From the NCBI GenBank assembly GCA_965220485.1, contig OZ244832.1:1426001-1490000 (forward strand): a stretch of 64,000 nt of DNA, written 5' to 3'. The translations under genes were made by a program, and so were the position numbers. The notes beneath the pieces were generated by a model that saw nothing but the letters and a program-made list of their open reading frames with translations, searched no databases and was not told where the DNA came from. Shown here in pieces: positions 43,473-52,049 of the stretch. Positions within the stretch are counted from its first letter, which is position 1. Each line of letters starts with the position of its first letter. The stretch comes from Aldehydirespirator sp965220485. Lineage in GTDB: Bacteria > Actinomycetota > Acidimicrobiia > Acidimicrobiales > Aldehydirespiratoraceae.

Positions 43473-45404
43473 TTAGCGCTCCCCCAATCCGAGCTTCTTC
43501 TCCAGCCGCTGGCTGTGCTTGGACATGCTGTAGGCGAAGATCCAGTAGACCACGCACACGAACAGCAGGCCCTCGCGCTTCACGCCCAGGAACTGGGTCT
43601 GGGCCGGGATGACGCTGTTGGCCATGCGCAGCAGGTCGAAGATCCCGATGATGGCCAGAAGCGACGTCTCCTTGAAGGTGGCAATCATCTGCCCCACCAG
43701 GGGCGGGATCGACACCCGCAAAGACTGGGGCAGCACGATGAACAGGGTCCGCTGCACCGTGGTGAGGCCCACCGCGTCGGAGGCCTCGTACTGACCTCGG
43801 CGTATCGACTGGAGCCCGCCCCGGACGTTCTCGGCCAGATAGGCGGCCGAGAACAGCGTGTAACCCAGCGTGGCCGCGGCGAGGCCGCTGATGTCCATGC
43901 CGTCGGGAAGGAACAGCTTCAGGATGACGGCGAAGAAGATCAGGATCGTGATCAGCGGCACACCCCGGATCACTTCGATGTAGCTGGTCGACAGCACCCT
44001 GAAGATGGGGAACTTCGAGGTGCGGGCCAGCGCCAGCAGCACCCCCAGCGGGAACGAGAACATGATGGTGAACACGGCCACGACGACGGTGACCGCAAAC
44101 CCGCCGATGAGGGCGTCGGTTGGGGTCTCCACCGTGGAGGGAGCGTTGATCAGCGTGGCCATGTAGTGGAACAGGGCCATGGCCAGCACCCAGACCGCCA
44201 GCAGGCGCAGCCGCTTGGCCGTCTCCCCCGCGAAGTTGTGGGCCAGCAGCGCGGCCAGAGCCAGCAGCAGGAAGCTGAGCCTCACCTTCTGCAGCATCGG
44301 GTACCAGCCGAAGAAGGCCGCCACCCAGTTGAACACCGCCACCCCCAGCAGCAGCACCGCGATGATGCGGCCCAGCTCCCCGATCCTGGGATTGGTCAGC
44401 ACCCACATCACCGCCCCTCCGAAGACGGCGAAGAAGAGGGCGAGCGGGATGTCCACCGAGGCGACCCGGCCCCAGTCGAGAGCGGGGTCGCGCAGCACCA
44501 CCCAGTACAGCCCGAACGGGCACAGCAACCACGCGAAATTGAGGATCATCCTGATCTTGGTCCCCCCGCCGCGGTCCCGGAGCCAGCGGCCAGCCGCGAT
44601 TGAGGCCACCAGCAGCAGCCACATCACCGTCCAGGGGAGCTTGGTGGACATGGCCACAGTGCGGCCCGGCTCGGCGATGAACTCTCCGTCGGCGAACGCG
44701 TAGTGGCCCCACGGATAGACCCACCCCGACAGCACCAGCAGCCCGGCCAGCCCAACGGCCAGCTCAACGGTCGGCACGAAGGTGTTGCGGCGCCTCTCGT
44801 CGCCCAGGCCGTGCCACAGGGCCGCGCCCGCGCCGACCAGGACTGCCGCTGCCAGCCACCAGGACCAGCGGTCGGACATGGCCTCGAGGAACGACTCCCG
44901 GATGACGCCGTCGTCGTCGCGCCGGACGTTGCCCTCGGAGTCCTCGAGCACGGACGGCTCGCGCAGCACCACGCCCAGAGCGATGGCACCGCCGACGCCC
45001 ATCAGGTTCATGGAGAGCTTCTTCATCGACACGCCCCGGCCGCGGCCGGCCAGCAATCCCACTGAGAGCCCGGCCAGCACCGCGACGGTGCCCACGCAGA
45101 CCCATATCCGGGCGTACTGCTCCTCGGGGTAGGCGTGGGTGAATATCAGGCGCAGGTTGGTGCGCACCCCGTCCCACTCGCGCTCCTCGCTGAACACGAA
45201 GTTGAGCAGGCCGCGACCTGTGAACAGGATCAACAGACCGAACACGACGGTGAGCACCGAGTTGAAGGGGGTCGAGAACAGGTTCCTGCGAACCCACTGG
45301 CCCGCCGACAGGCTGGGCACCTCCGGCTTCAGGGTCGGCTCGCGCCCGACCATCGGTTCCATCCCCCCGGCCGCCACCGCTCGTTCGTCCATGGGCGCCG
45401 CCAC
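43473..45404 (-). CDS. Polar amino-acid ABC transporter permease (AapM-like)
   Basis: A 643 aa membrane protein from ATG 45404. The C-terminal 220 residues are the PAAT permease domain (FTIMFSFPLGVLLALARTSK, then STSYIEVIRGVPLITILIFF), with the ATPase-coupling EAA loop in GQYEASDAVGLTTVQRTLFI VLPQSLR. The N-terminal 400 residues carry about eight extra hydrophobic segments and a short region common to AapQ/AapM-type permeases (ARIWVCVGTVAVLAGLSVGL). It is much longer than the usual 380-430 aa. It starts one base behind the stop of the companion permease, so both are translated from one message, with the ATPase gene downstream. Confidence 0.92.
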   Translation of the reverse strand: MAAPMDERAVAAGGMEPMVGREPTLKPEVPSLSAGQWVRRNLFSTPFNSVLTVVFGLLILFTGRGLLNFVFSEEREWDGVRTNLRLIFTHAYPEEQYARIWVCVGTVAVLAGLSVGLLAGRGRGVSMKKLSMNLMGVGGAIALGVVLREPSVLEDSEGNVRRDDDGVIRESFLEAMSDRWSWWLAAAVLVGAGAALWHGLGDERRRNTFVPTVELAVGLAGLLVLSGWVYPWGHYAFADGEFIAEPGRTVAMSTKLPWTVMWLLLVASIAAGRWLRDRGGGTKIRMILNFAWLLCPFGLYWVVLRDPALDWGRVASVDIPLALFFAVFGGAVMWVLTNPRIGELGRIIAVLLLGVAVFNWVAAFFGWYPMLQKVRLSFLLLALAALLAHNFAGETAKRLRLLAVWVLAMALFHYMATLINAPSTVETPTDALIGGFAVTVVVAVFTIMFSFPLGVLLALARTSKFPIFRVLSTSYIEVIRGVPLITILIFFAVILKLFLPDGMDISGLAAATLGYTLFSAAYLAENVRGGLQSIRRGQYEASDAVGLTTVQRTLFIVLPQSLRVSIPPLVGQMIATFKETSLLAIIGIFDLLRMANSVIPAQTQFLGVKREGLLFVCVVYWIFAYSMSKHSQRLEKKLGLGER

Positions 45405-45405
45405 C

Positions 45406-46941
45406 TCAACGCTCCACGATCTTGAGCCGGACGTTGAAGAAGTTCACCACCACCGAGATGGTGAGCGAGCAGGCCAGGTAGAACAGCATCCAGATGGACA
45501 CCACTTCGAGGGTCTTGCCCGTCTGGTTGTAGACGGTCTGGCCCACCTGCACGAGATCGCTGTATCCGACGGCGATGGCCAGCGACGTGTTCTTGGTGAG
45601 GTTCAGGTACTGGTTGCCCAGCGGGGGCAGGATCACCCGGAAGGCTTGGGGCAGGATGACCCGCCGCAGCATGGTCACCCGGCGCAGCCCGACCGCCTGG
45701 GCGGCCTCGGTCTGGCCCTTGGGCACGGCCAGGATTCCGCCCCGCACGATCTCGGCGATGAAGGCAGCCGTGTACAGCACCACACCGAAGTACACGGCGG
45801 CCAGGCCCTGGACCAGGTTCAACCCGGCCGGGCCGTAGTTCGGGAAGTTTCCGAGCTGCTCGATGTCGGGCCGCTTGGCGTCGATGGGCTGCCCGCTGCG
45901 GCCGTCTCCAAACTTGTCGGCGAACACCTCGAACAGGTCGCGCCCGGAATTGATGATCCAGCTCGACAGTCCCGGCCACCCGATGGTCACGAACAGGATC
46001 ACGATCACCGCCCCGGCCGCGGCGAAGATGATGCGGAAGTAGTCGTCGTCGATCAGCCTGGTCAGCCCGGCCGGGGTCCGGTGCCGGGTCAGGAACCGCC
46101 TGATCCACAAAGCGGCCACCGCCACCGCGACGACCGATATGGCCGCCTGCACGACCTGCTGGGTGAGCGAGCTGATCGCCTCGCCGATGAAGTCGAAGAT
46201 GGCGCCGACCCAGCCGAACACCGGATGCAGGAACCAGCCCACCACCCCGAACGCACCGACCACGGCCGCGAAGCTCAGCATCGGGTAGGTGTCGCGGCCG
46301 GTGGCGTCATGCAGGCGCGAGCGGTGCCGCATGACCAGCCATCCCACCAGCGCGCCGATACCGATGAACACCATCCACTGGTAGAAGCCGCCGCCGATGA
46401 AGACGCGCGGGATCGATACGCCCTTGTTGGAGATGTGGAGCCAGCCGGGTATGGGACCCTGGTCGACCTGCACTCTGGGCAGGGTGGCTATCACCACGAA
46501 GAGCAGGATGATCTGGACCAGCAGCGGGATGTTGCGCAGCGTCTCGATGAACACGCTGGAAATGCGGTTGACAATCCAGTTCTTCGAGAGCCGGCCCACT
46601 CCGACGAGCACTCCGAGGAGGGTCGCAGCGAGGATCCCGCCAACCGACAGCCGGATCGTGTTGACCATTCCCGCCCACAGGGCCCGGCCGCTGGTGTTGG
46701 GGTTGGTGTCGATGCCCGAGCCCAAGTCGCTGCCCAACGACGTGCCGAGGAAGCCGTAGCCGGTGGCGATGTCCTTCGCCGCAAGGTTGCTCTGGGCCTG
46801 GGTCGAGAGGAAGACCAGCGCGAACAGCACCAGCAGCAGGGCCAGGACCTGCGCCAGCCACTTGACGACGGTGGCGTCGCGGTAGAACGGCGGGCGTTGC
46901 GACTGGGTCGCGGCCAGCGTGGCTTGCTCAGTGTTGGACAC
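45406..46941 (-). CDS. Polar amino-acid ABC transporter permease (AapQ-like)
   Basis: A 511 aa permease from ATG 46941. N-terminal segments include WLAQVLALLLVLFALVFLS and the AapQ-type insert TGYGFLGTSLGSDLGSGID. A first permease-like motif (SSVFIETLRNIPLLVQIILL) and, after a roughly 100-residue insert of extra helices, the EAA loop (KGQTEAAQAVGLRRVTMLRR) and NQYLNLTKNTSLAIAVGYSD follow. It pairs with the AapM-like permease. The order after the two binding-protein genes and the intercistronic hairpin at 46994 fits a classical amino-acid uptake operon. Confidence 0.92.
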   Translation of the reverse strand: MSNTEQATLAATQSQRPPFYRDATVVKWLAQVLALLLVLFALVFLSTQAQSNLAAKDIATGYGFLGTSLGSDLGSGIDTNPNTSGRALWAGMVNTIRLSVGGILAATLLGVLVGVGRLSKNWIVNRISSVFIETLRNIPLLVQIILLFVVIATLPRVQVDQGPIPGWLHISNKGVSIPRVFIGGGFYQWMVFIGIGALVGWLVMRHRSRLHDATGRDTYPMLSFAAVVGAFGVVGWFLHPVFGWVGAIFDFIGEAISSLTQQVVQAAISVVAVAVAALWIRRFLTRHRTPAGLTRLIDDDYFRIIFAAAGAVIVILFVTIGWPGLSSWIINSGRDLFEVFADKFGDGRSGQPIDAKRPDIEQLGNFPNYGPAGLNLVQGLAAVYFGVVLYTAAFIAEIVRGGILAVPKGQTEAAQAVGLRRVTMLRRVILPQAFRVILPPLGNQYLNLTKNTSLAIAVGYSDLVQVGQTVYNQTGKTLEVVSIWMLFYLACSLTISVVVNFFNVRLKIVER

Positions 46942-46993
46942 GCCGGGGCGCCTCCGAGGCGGTCTGTCGCGGACTTCGATTATGGAAACGGCA

Positions 46994-47027
46994 GCGGGGG
47001 CCCAGGGACATTGCCCTGAGCCCCCGC
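46994..47027 (-). terminator. Intercistronic hairpin behind the first binding-protein gene
   Basis: GCGGGGGC and GCCCCCGC pair perfectly, and the inner CAGGG and CCCTG extend the stem around ACATTG. It lies 50 bp behind the binding-protein stop and about 50 bp before the permease start, without a U-run. Such hairpins usually stabilise the abundant binding-protein mRNA and reduce readthrough to the permeases. Confidence 0.75.
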
Positions 47028-47078
47028 AAACCTAGACGAGAGCGTCGATTGGGTGACGCTTATTGAAGTCGCTCGGTG

Positions 47079-48233
47079 CTATCGGGCCGGAGGAGCGTAG
47101 ATCAGGCCGCCGCCGAGCCAGCCGGCGTTGGCCGAGCCCTCGCGGGTCAGGCCCACCGGGTTCAGATGGCGGGAGTAGATCTCGTCGTAGTTGCCGACCT
47201 GCTTGATCACCTGGAGGAAGGCGTCCGGGGCCAGGCCCATGGCGCTCTGCAGTTCGCCCTCGCCGCCGAGCAGGCGTCCAACCTCGGCGTCGGGCGGGCT
47301 GGCCGCCATGTCGTCGACGTTGGCCGAGGTGATGCCCTTCTCATCGGCGATGATGGTGGCGTACACGGTCCAGTTCACCACGTCGGCGAAGCGGGACTCG
47401 TTCTGGCCGTAGGTCGGGCCCAGGGGCTCCTTGGAGATCGGGGTGGGCGGGAAAATGACCCACTCCTCGCCGTCGGGCTGCTGGTTGGCCTTGCGGCCGA
47501 CCAGGGCCGAGCCGTCAGTGGTGATGATGTCGCAAGCACCCTGGACGAAGTTCGTGGTGACGATGTCGAAGTCCTCGAACGTGTTGAGCGTCATATCCAC
47601 GCCGGCGGCGGCCGCCGCGTCGGCGATGTTCTGCTCGGTTGTAGTTCCGGCGTTGGTGCACACCACCGCGCCGCCGATGTCGCTGACCTGCGAGGAGCCG
47701 GTGAAGCCGTCGCTGGCCCGGGCCATCAGCTGCTGGCCGTCGTAGTAGGTGGTGGGACCGAAGTCCATGCCCACCTCGGTGTCGCGGCCCTGGGTCCATG
47801 TGGTGTTGCGCATCAGCACGTCCACTGTCCCCGTCTGGACGGCGGTGAACCGCTCCGCGGCAGTCAGGGAGTGGAACACGACCGCGCCGACGTCGCCGAA
47901 TATGGCCGCGGCCACGGCCCGGCAGTAGTCGGCGTCGAAGCCGGTCTGTGAGCCGTCGGGCTGGGTCTCCGAGAACGCAACCGCCGAACCGGACACGCCA
48001 CAGTTCAACTCGCCGCGATCAATGACCGTGTCGAGCAGGTCCCCGTCCTGGATCACTTGGACGGTGTCAGAGGGCGGCGTCGTCGTCTCCGGCGCTGCCG
48101 TGGTCTCGGGGGCGGCGGTCGCAGTGGGTGCAGCCGGTTCGTCGCCGTCGTCGTCGCCGCAGGATGCGGCGATCAGGGTGACGGTGAAGAGCACGGCGAG
48201 CACTCGCCATACCAGGGGTTTGTCTTGAGTCAC
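47079..48233 (-). CDS. Polar amino-acid ABC transporter substrate-binding lipoprotein 1
   Basis: From GTG 48233, with GGAGGG ten bases upstream, the product is 384 aa. It has a signal sequence with lipobox VTLIAASC, then a Thr/Pro/Ala-rich linker (TATAAPETTAAPETTTPP) tethering the domain. The binding domain reads RGELNCGVSGSAVAFSETQP, GFDADYCRAVAAAIFGD, DVLMRNTTWTQGRDTEVGMD and TTYYDGQQLMARAS, which is the AapJ/BztA family for glutamate, glutamine and related amino acids. It sits outside the membrane and delivers substrate to the two permeases. A closely similar paralogue is encoded directly upstream. Confidence 0.94.
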   Translation of the reverse strand: MTQDKPLVWRVLAVLFTVTLIAASCGDDDGDEPAAPTATAAPETTAAPETTTPPSDTVQVIQDGDLLDTVIDRGELNCGVSGSAVAFSETQPDGSQTGFDADYCRAVAAAIFGDVGAVVFHSLTAAERFTAVQTGTVDVLMRNTTWTQGRDTEVGMDFGPTTYYDGQQLMARASDGFTGSSQVSDIGGAVVCTNAGTTTEQNIADAAAAAGVDMTLNTFEDFDIVTTNFVQGACDIITTDGSALVGRKANQQPDGEEWVIFPPTPISKEPLGPTYGQNESRFADVVNWTVYATIIADEKGITSANVDDMAASPPDAEVGRLLGGEGELQSAMGLAPDAFLQVIKQVGNYDEIYSRHLNPVGLTREGSANAGWLGGGLIYAPPAR

Positions 48234-48304
48234 AGGTTCCCTCCGTGGGCTCGTTGTCAATGACCGCTCTACCGTATTGTGCGGCTCGGCCCGATTCAAC
48301 AGGT

Positions 48305-48365
48305 TGCCGCTATAACTCTGCGGACCACTCCTATAACAGCTGTGACCGCTCCTATAACGGCACTG
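48305..48365 (-). promoter_or_regulatory. Three TATAAC direct repeats spaced 21 bp
   Basis: TATAAC occurs at 48311, 48332 and 48353, each preceded by C and, in two cases, by the longer CTCCTATAAC. The exact 21-bp spacing places all three on the same face of DNA. They lie between the two binding-protein genes, 80-120 bp upstream of GTG 48233. They look like an operator array or UP-like element for the downstream gene. Confidence 0.5.
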
Positions 48366-48369
48366 CCCG

Positions 48370-49545
48370 TCACCGCGCCGGCGGGGCATAGATGAGGCCC
48401 CCGTCGCGCCAACTCGCATTGACGGTGCCAGCGCGGGTCAAGCCCGCGGGGTTGAGGTGGCGAGCGAGGATCTCGCCGTAGTTGCCCACCTGGGAGATCG
48501 CCTGATAGAAGGCGTCGGGCGCCAAGCCCATGGCGGTCTGCAACTCACCCTCGCCTCCGAGCAGACGACCCGCCTCCGCGTCTGGCGGGTTGGCGGCCAT
48601 CTCAGCAACGTTGTCTGAGGTGATGCCCTTCTCGTCGGCGATGATCGTGGCGTACACCGCCCAGTTCACGACGTCGCTGAAGCGCGATTGGTTCTGCGGG
48701 TACACCGGGGCGAGCGGCTCCTTGGAGATCGGGATGGCCGGGAAGATGGCCCACTCCTGGTCGTCGGGCTGCTGCTTCGCCTTGCGCCCGGCCAGAGCCG
48801 AGCCGTCGGCGGTGACCACATCGCAGGCACCGTCGATGAAGTTCGTGGTGACGATGTCGAAGTCCTCGAATGTGTTGAGCGTGATGTCGACCCCGGCAGC
48901 GTCGGCGGCGTCGGAGACATTCTTCTCGGTGGTTGTGCCGGCCAGGGCGCACACCACGGCGCCGGCAATGTCGGCCACCTCGGAGGACGGCGAGTAGCCG
49001 TCGGCTGCCCGGGCCATGAGCTGCTGGCCGTCGTAGTAGATCGTGGGTCCGAAGTCCAGGCCGAGACCGGCGTCGCGGCTCTGCGTCCAGGTGGTGCTGC
49101 GAATGAGCACGTCGATGTGGCCGGACTGCAGGGCCGCGAAGCGCTCCCCCGTGGTGAGCGCCACGAACTCCACAGCGCCGGCGTCGCCGTGCACGGCCGC
49201 CGCGACCACGCGGCAGTAGTCGGCATCCACGCCGACGACGCTGCCGTCGGGCTGGGTCTCGGAGAAGATCACCCTGGTGCCGGAGACGCCGCAGACCAGC
49301 CTGCCGCGATCCTGCACTGTTCGGAGCAGGTCGCCGTCCTGGGTGAAGAACACCGCGTCGGTGGAGTCGCCGCTGGGGGCGTGGTCCAGGGCGAGGACGG
49401 GAGCGGCTTCGTCATCGGTGGCCCCGGCAGCCGGAGTGGCCGCGGCCGTCTCGCCTCCAACCCCGCCGCCACTGCCGCACGCGACAGTCACCAAGACCAC
49501 GGCGAGCAGCAGCGCCGGCATCCGCAGGATCCCAGTCGCTCGCAT
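48370..49545 (-). CDS. Polar amino-acid ABC transporter substrate-binding lipoprotein 2
   Basis: A 391 aa paralogue of the following gene from ATG 49545, with signal sequence and lipobox LVTVACGS. A Gly/Ala/Thr-rich linker and the same AapJ-type domain (RLVCGVSGTRVIFSETQP, DYCRVVAAAVHGDAG, IRSTTWTQSRDAGLGLD, ADIAGAVVCALAGTTTEKN) follow. The two proteins share the ending GGLIYAPPAR. Tandem binding proteins feeding one permease pair widen or modulate substrate range. It is 26 bp behind the arc stop (49572) on the same strand, so transcription from arc may continue into the operon. Confidence 0.94.
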   Translation of the reverse strand: MRATGILRMPALLLAVVLVTVACGSGGGVGGETAAATPAAGATDDEAAPVLALDHAPSGDSTDAVFFTQDGDLLRTVQDRGRLVCGVSGTRVIFSETQPDGSVVGVDADYCRVVAAAVHGDAGAVEFVALTTGERFAALQSGHIDVLIRSTTWTQSRDAGLGLDFGPTIYYDGQQLMARAADGYSPSSEVADIAGAVVCALAGTTTEKNVSDAADAAGVDITLNTFEDFDIVTTNFIDGACDVVTADGSALAGRKAKQQPDDQEWAIFPAIPISKEPLAPVYPQNQSRFSDVVNWAVYATIIADEKGITSDNVAEMAANPPDAEAGRLLGGEGELQTAMGLAPDAFYQAISQVGNYGEILARHLNPAGLTRAGTVNASWRDGGLIYAPPAR

Positions 49546-49571
49546 GTTCGGCTGCCTACCCTCTCGGCCCC

Positions 49572-51326
49572 TTACAGGTACTGACCGGTCTGCACCCTCT
49601 CGATCGAGCGGCCTCCTGAAGCGATGTCCTCGTCGTCGCCGGACACCAGCGTGCGCACGAACACGATGCGCTCACCTTTCTTGCCGGAGATCCGGGCCCA
49701 GTCGTCGGGGTTGGTGGTGTTGGGCAGGTCCTCGTGCTCCTTGAACTCCTGGCGCACCGACGCGAGCAGGTCGGCGGTCACGATGCCGCGCGCCCCGCCG
49801 GCGATCTCCCGCTTGATGGCCAGCTTCTTGGCCCGCCGGATCACGTTCTCGATCATCGCTCCCGAGGCGAAGTCCCGGTAGTACATGACCTCTTTGTCGC
49901 CGTTCTGGTAGGTGACCTCCAGGAAGCGGTTGGCGTCGGCGGGCCGGTACATGTCCTCGGTGGTCTGCTCGATCATTCCCCGCACCGCCTTGTCGGCGTC
50001 GCCGCCACCGATGGTGTCGACCATCTCGGCCGCGATCGGCAGGCTCGGGATCAGATAGCGGGCGAAGATGGACGCGGCCGCCTCGGCGTCGGGCCGCTCG
50101 ATCTTGATCTTCACGTCGAGGCGACCGGGACGCAGGATGGCCGGGTCGATGAGGTCCTCCCTATTGGAGGCTCCGATGACGATGACGTTGCGCAGAGCTT
50201 CCACGCCGTCGATCTCGGCCAGAAGCTGGGGGACGATCGTCGACTCGATGTCGGAGCTGATCCCCGACCCGCGGGTGCGGAACAGCGACTCCATCTCGTC
50301 GAAGAAGACGATCACGGGCCAGCCCTGCTCACTCTTCTCCCGGGCTCGCTGGAACACCAGGCGGATCTGGCGCTCGGTCTCGCCGACGTACTTGTTGAGC
50401 AGCTCCGGACCCTTGATGTTCAGGAAGAAGCTGCGGGCCCGCGCGTCGCCGGACAGCTCGGACACCTTGCTGGCCAGGCTGTTGGCCACGGCCTTGGCGA
50501 TGAGGGTCTTGCCACAGCCCGGGGGTCCGTAGAGCAGCACGCCCTTGGGCGCGGGCAGGTCGTACTCGGCGAACAGGGTGTGGTGAACGAACGGCAGCTC
50601 CACCGCGTCGGTGATCTGCTCGATCTGGGCGTCTAGGCCGCCGACATCGTCGTAACAGGTGTCGGGCACCTCCTCCAGGATGAGATCCTCCACCTCGGGG
50701 CGGGGCAGGCGCTCGATGACAAGGTCGCCGGAGGAGTCGATGAGCACGTTGTCGCCGCTGCGGATCGGCCCCGCCGACACCACTGCGCTCAACTCCACGA
50801 CTCGCTCCTCGTCGGCCCGGCCCAGCACCACGGCCCGGTCGCCGCCCGGGAGCAACTCCTTGACCGTCGCGACCTCTCCGGTGCGATCCGGCCGGCGGGC
50901 CAGCACCACACTGAACGACTCGTTGAGGGCAACCTCCTCGCCGGCTCGCAGGTCCTCGGCCAGGTCGGGATGGACCGCCACCCGCATCTTGCGCCCCCCG
51001 GCGCGCACGTCGACCGTGCCGTCGTCATTGCGGCCGAGCACCGTGCCGTACCCGCTGGGCGGCTGGGTGAGCTTCTCAACCTCCTCGCGCAGCGAGCCGA
51101 TGTGCTCGCGGGCGTCACGGAGCATGGTCGTGAGCCGCTCGTTCTGCGACACGGCCTGGGTCAGCCGGCCCTTGGTGTCGGCCAGCCGCTCCTCGAGCAT
51201 GCGCACCCGCTTGGGCGCGTCGTGCAGGCGTCGCCGCAGCGAGGCGACCTCGCTCTCGAGTTCGGACACGAGCCGACGCAGGCGTTCGAGGTCTTGCGTC
51301 GAGTCGTCGGTGTCAGCCCCGCTCAC
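49572..51326 (-). CDS. arc: Proteasome-associated AAA ATPase ARC/Mpa
   Basis: A 584 aa AAA unfoldase from ATG 51326. An N-terminal coiled coil (DLERLRRLVSELESEVASL) captures Pup. Tandem OB folds follow (GYGTVLGRNDDGTVDVRAGG). The AAA domain has Walker A YGPPGCGKTLIAKA (about residue 268), Walker B VIVFFDEMESLF and the second region ASNREDLIDPAILRPGRLD. The C-terminus QTGQYL fits the motif that opens the 20S gate. It forms a hexamer that threads pupylated substrates into PrcBA. It is the first gene of the proteasome block, but an amino-acid transporter operon separates it from dop. Confidence 0.97.
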   Translation of the reverse strand: MSGADTDDSTQDLERLRRLVSELESEVASLRRRLHDAPKRVRMLEERLADTKGRLTQAVSQNERLTTMLRDAREHIGSLREEVEKLTQPPSGYGTVLGRNDDGTVDVRAGGRKMRVAVHPDLAEDLRAGEEVALNESFSVVLARRPDRTGEVATVKELLPGGDRAVVLGRADEERVVELSAVVSAGPIRSGDNVLIDSSGDLVIERLPRPEVEDLILEEVPDTCYDDVGGLDAQIEQITDAVELPFVHHTLFAEYDLPAPKGVLLYGPPGCGKTLIAKAVANSLASKVSELSGDARARSFFLNIKGPELLNKYVGETERQIRLVFQRAREKSEQGWPVIVFFDEMESLFRTRGSGISSDIESTIVPQLLAEIDGVEALRNVIVIGASNREDLIDPAILRPGRLDVKIKIERPDAEAAASIFARYLIPSLPIAAEMVDTIGGGDADKAVRGMIEQTTEDMYRPADANRFLEVTYQNGDKEVMYYRDFASGAMIENVIRRAKKLAIKREIAGGARGIVTADLLASVRQEFKEHEDLPNTTNPDDWARISGKKGERIVFVRTLVSGDDEDIASGGRSIERVQTGQYL

Positions 51327-51400
51327 GGCTCGCCTCCTGCGCTCGTTTGTCGGCCGGGATCAGATGACACCCTAGACCGGACAGCAGCCAGACTGTGAAT

Positions 51401-51489
51401 ATCTCCCTAGTGCGCGCGCAGATAGGTGCTGGTGGTGCTGTCCGACGATGCCCTGGAGGCGATCTCCCTAGTGCGCGCGCAGATAGGTG
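51401..51489. repeat. Pair of 28-bp direct repeats upstream of arc
   Basis: ATCTCCCTAGTGCGCGCGCA followed by GATAGGTG occurs at 51401 and again at 51462, exactly 61 bp apart, next to dispersed repeat copy 5. The inner GTGCGCGCGC is an alternating purine-pyrimidine tract. The arc promoter must lie in or beside this region (arc start 51326). Confidence 0.85.
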
Positions 51490-51490
51490 A

Positions 51491-51618
51491 GACCGCCTCG
51501 CGGCGCAGCGTGGTATCTCCCGCTCTTGTTCGCTGCGCTCACGGGCCGCTCGGGCCACGGCCTCGCTCACCGCCCCGCTGATGTCGTACGTGAACTTCTG
51601 CCTATCCGCTCGGCCTCT
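51491..51618 (-). repeat. Dispersed intergenic repeat, copy 5
   Basis: Lies in the divergent spacer between arc and the ferredoxin gene. It contains the family core, a variant inner part (CACCGCCCCGCTGATG) and the terminal CCGCTCGGCCTCTTA. With the 28-bp direct repeats it fills most of the 450 bp spacer. Confidence 0.87.
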
Positions 51619-51778
51619 TATCGGCGCAGGTCGGCAGGCATGTGGCGGAGGGGTTGGCAGTGGCCGACAATAGTTGGCAGTCTTGGGACTAAACCGCCGC
51701 TATGCTGCGGTCAGTGCAGCCCGCATAGGGCGGTCCATGCGACCGGCCCGGCCCGCTGAAGAGAGGTGCCTCCCGAAC

Positions 51779-52012
51779 ATGAAGGTCTGGATTGATCAGG
51801 ACTTGTGCACGGGCGATGGCTTGTGCGAGGAGATCGCCCCCGATGTCTTCACCCTCCTCGACGACGGGCTCGCATATGTAGTGGAGGACAGCAACGTGTT
51901 CTCCGACCCTGGCGGACCGGACGGGCTGGCCGCGGTGCCCGCGGGCCAGGAAGAGGCCGTGATCGAGTCCGCTGAGGAATGCCCCGGGGAGTGCATCTTC
52001 ATCGAAGTGTGA
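51779..52012 (+). CDS. 3Fe-4S/4Fe-4S-type ferredoxin
   Basis: A 77 aa acidic protein from ATG 51779 (MKVWIDQDLCTGDGLCEEIA), with GAGAGG 14 bases upstream. Cysteines are in DLCTGDGLC and EECPGECIFIEV, with ALA/VVED in place of a second full cluster motif. This is the pattern of actinobacterial single-cluster ferredoxins that donate electrons to cytochromes P450 and other oxygenases. An insert of about 15 residues (VFSDPGGPDGLAAVPAG) is seen in the middle. No P450 gene is adjacent, so the partner is unknown. Confidence 0.9.
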   Translation: MKVWIDQDLCTGDGLCEEIAPDVFTLLDDGLAYVVEDSNVFSDPGGPDGLAAVPAGQEEAVIESAEECPGECIFIEV

Positions 52013-52049
52013 GGGCCCGCTGGCGCTGACGCGCCGTCGCAATGTGCAG

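Noticed and set aside
43473..44724. Overlapping 435-codon minus-strand frame inside the AapM-like permease
   Set aside because: It is the permease read in another frame; the hydrophobic segments and EAA loop are in the chosen frame.
40776..47019. Very long plus-strand open frames (about 600 and 626 codons) opposite dop and the permease genes
   Set aside because: They are antisense to strongly conserved genes, have His/Arg/Gln-rich composition typical of GC-rich shadow frames, and show no domain.
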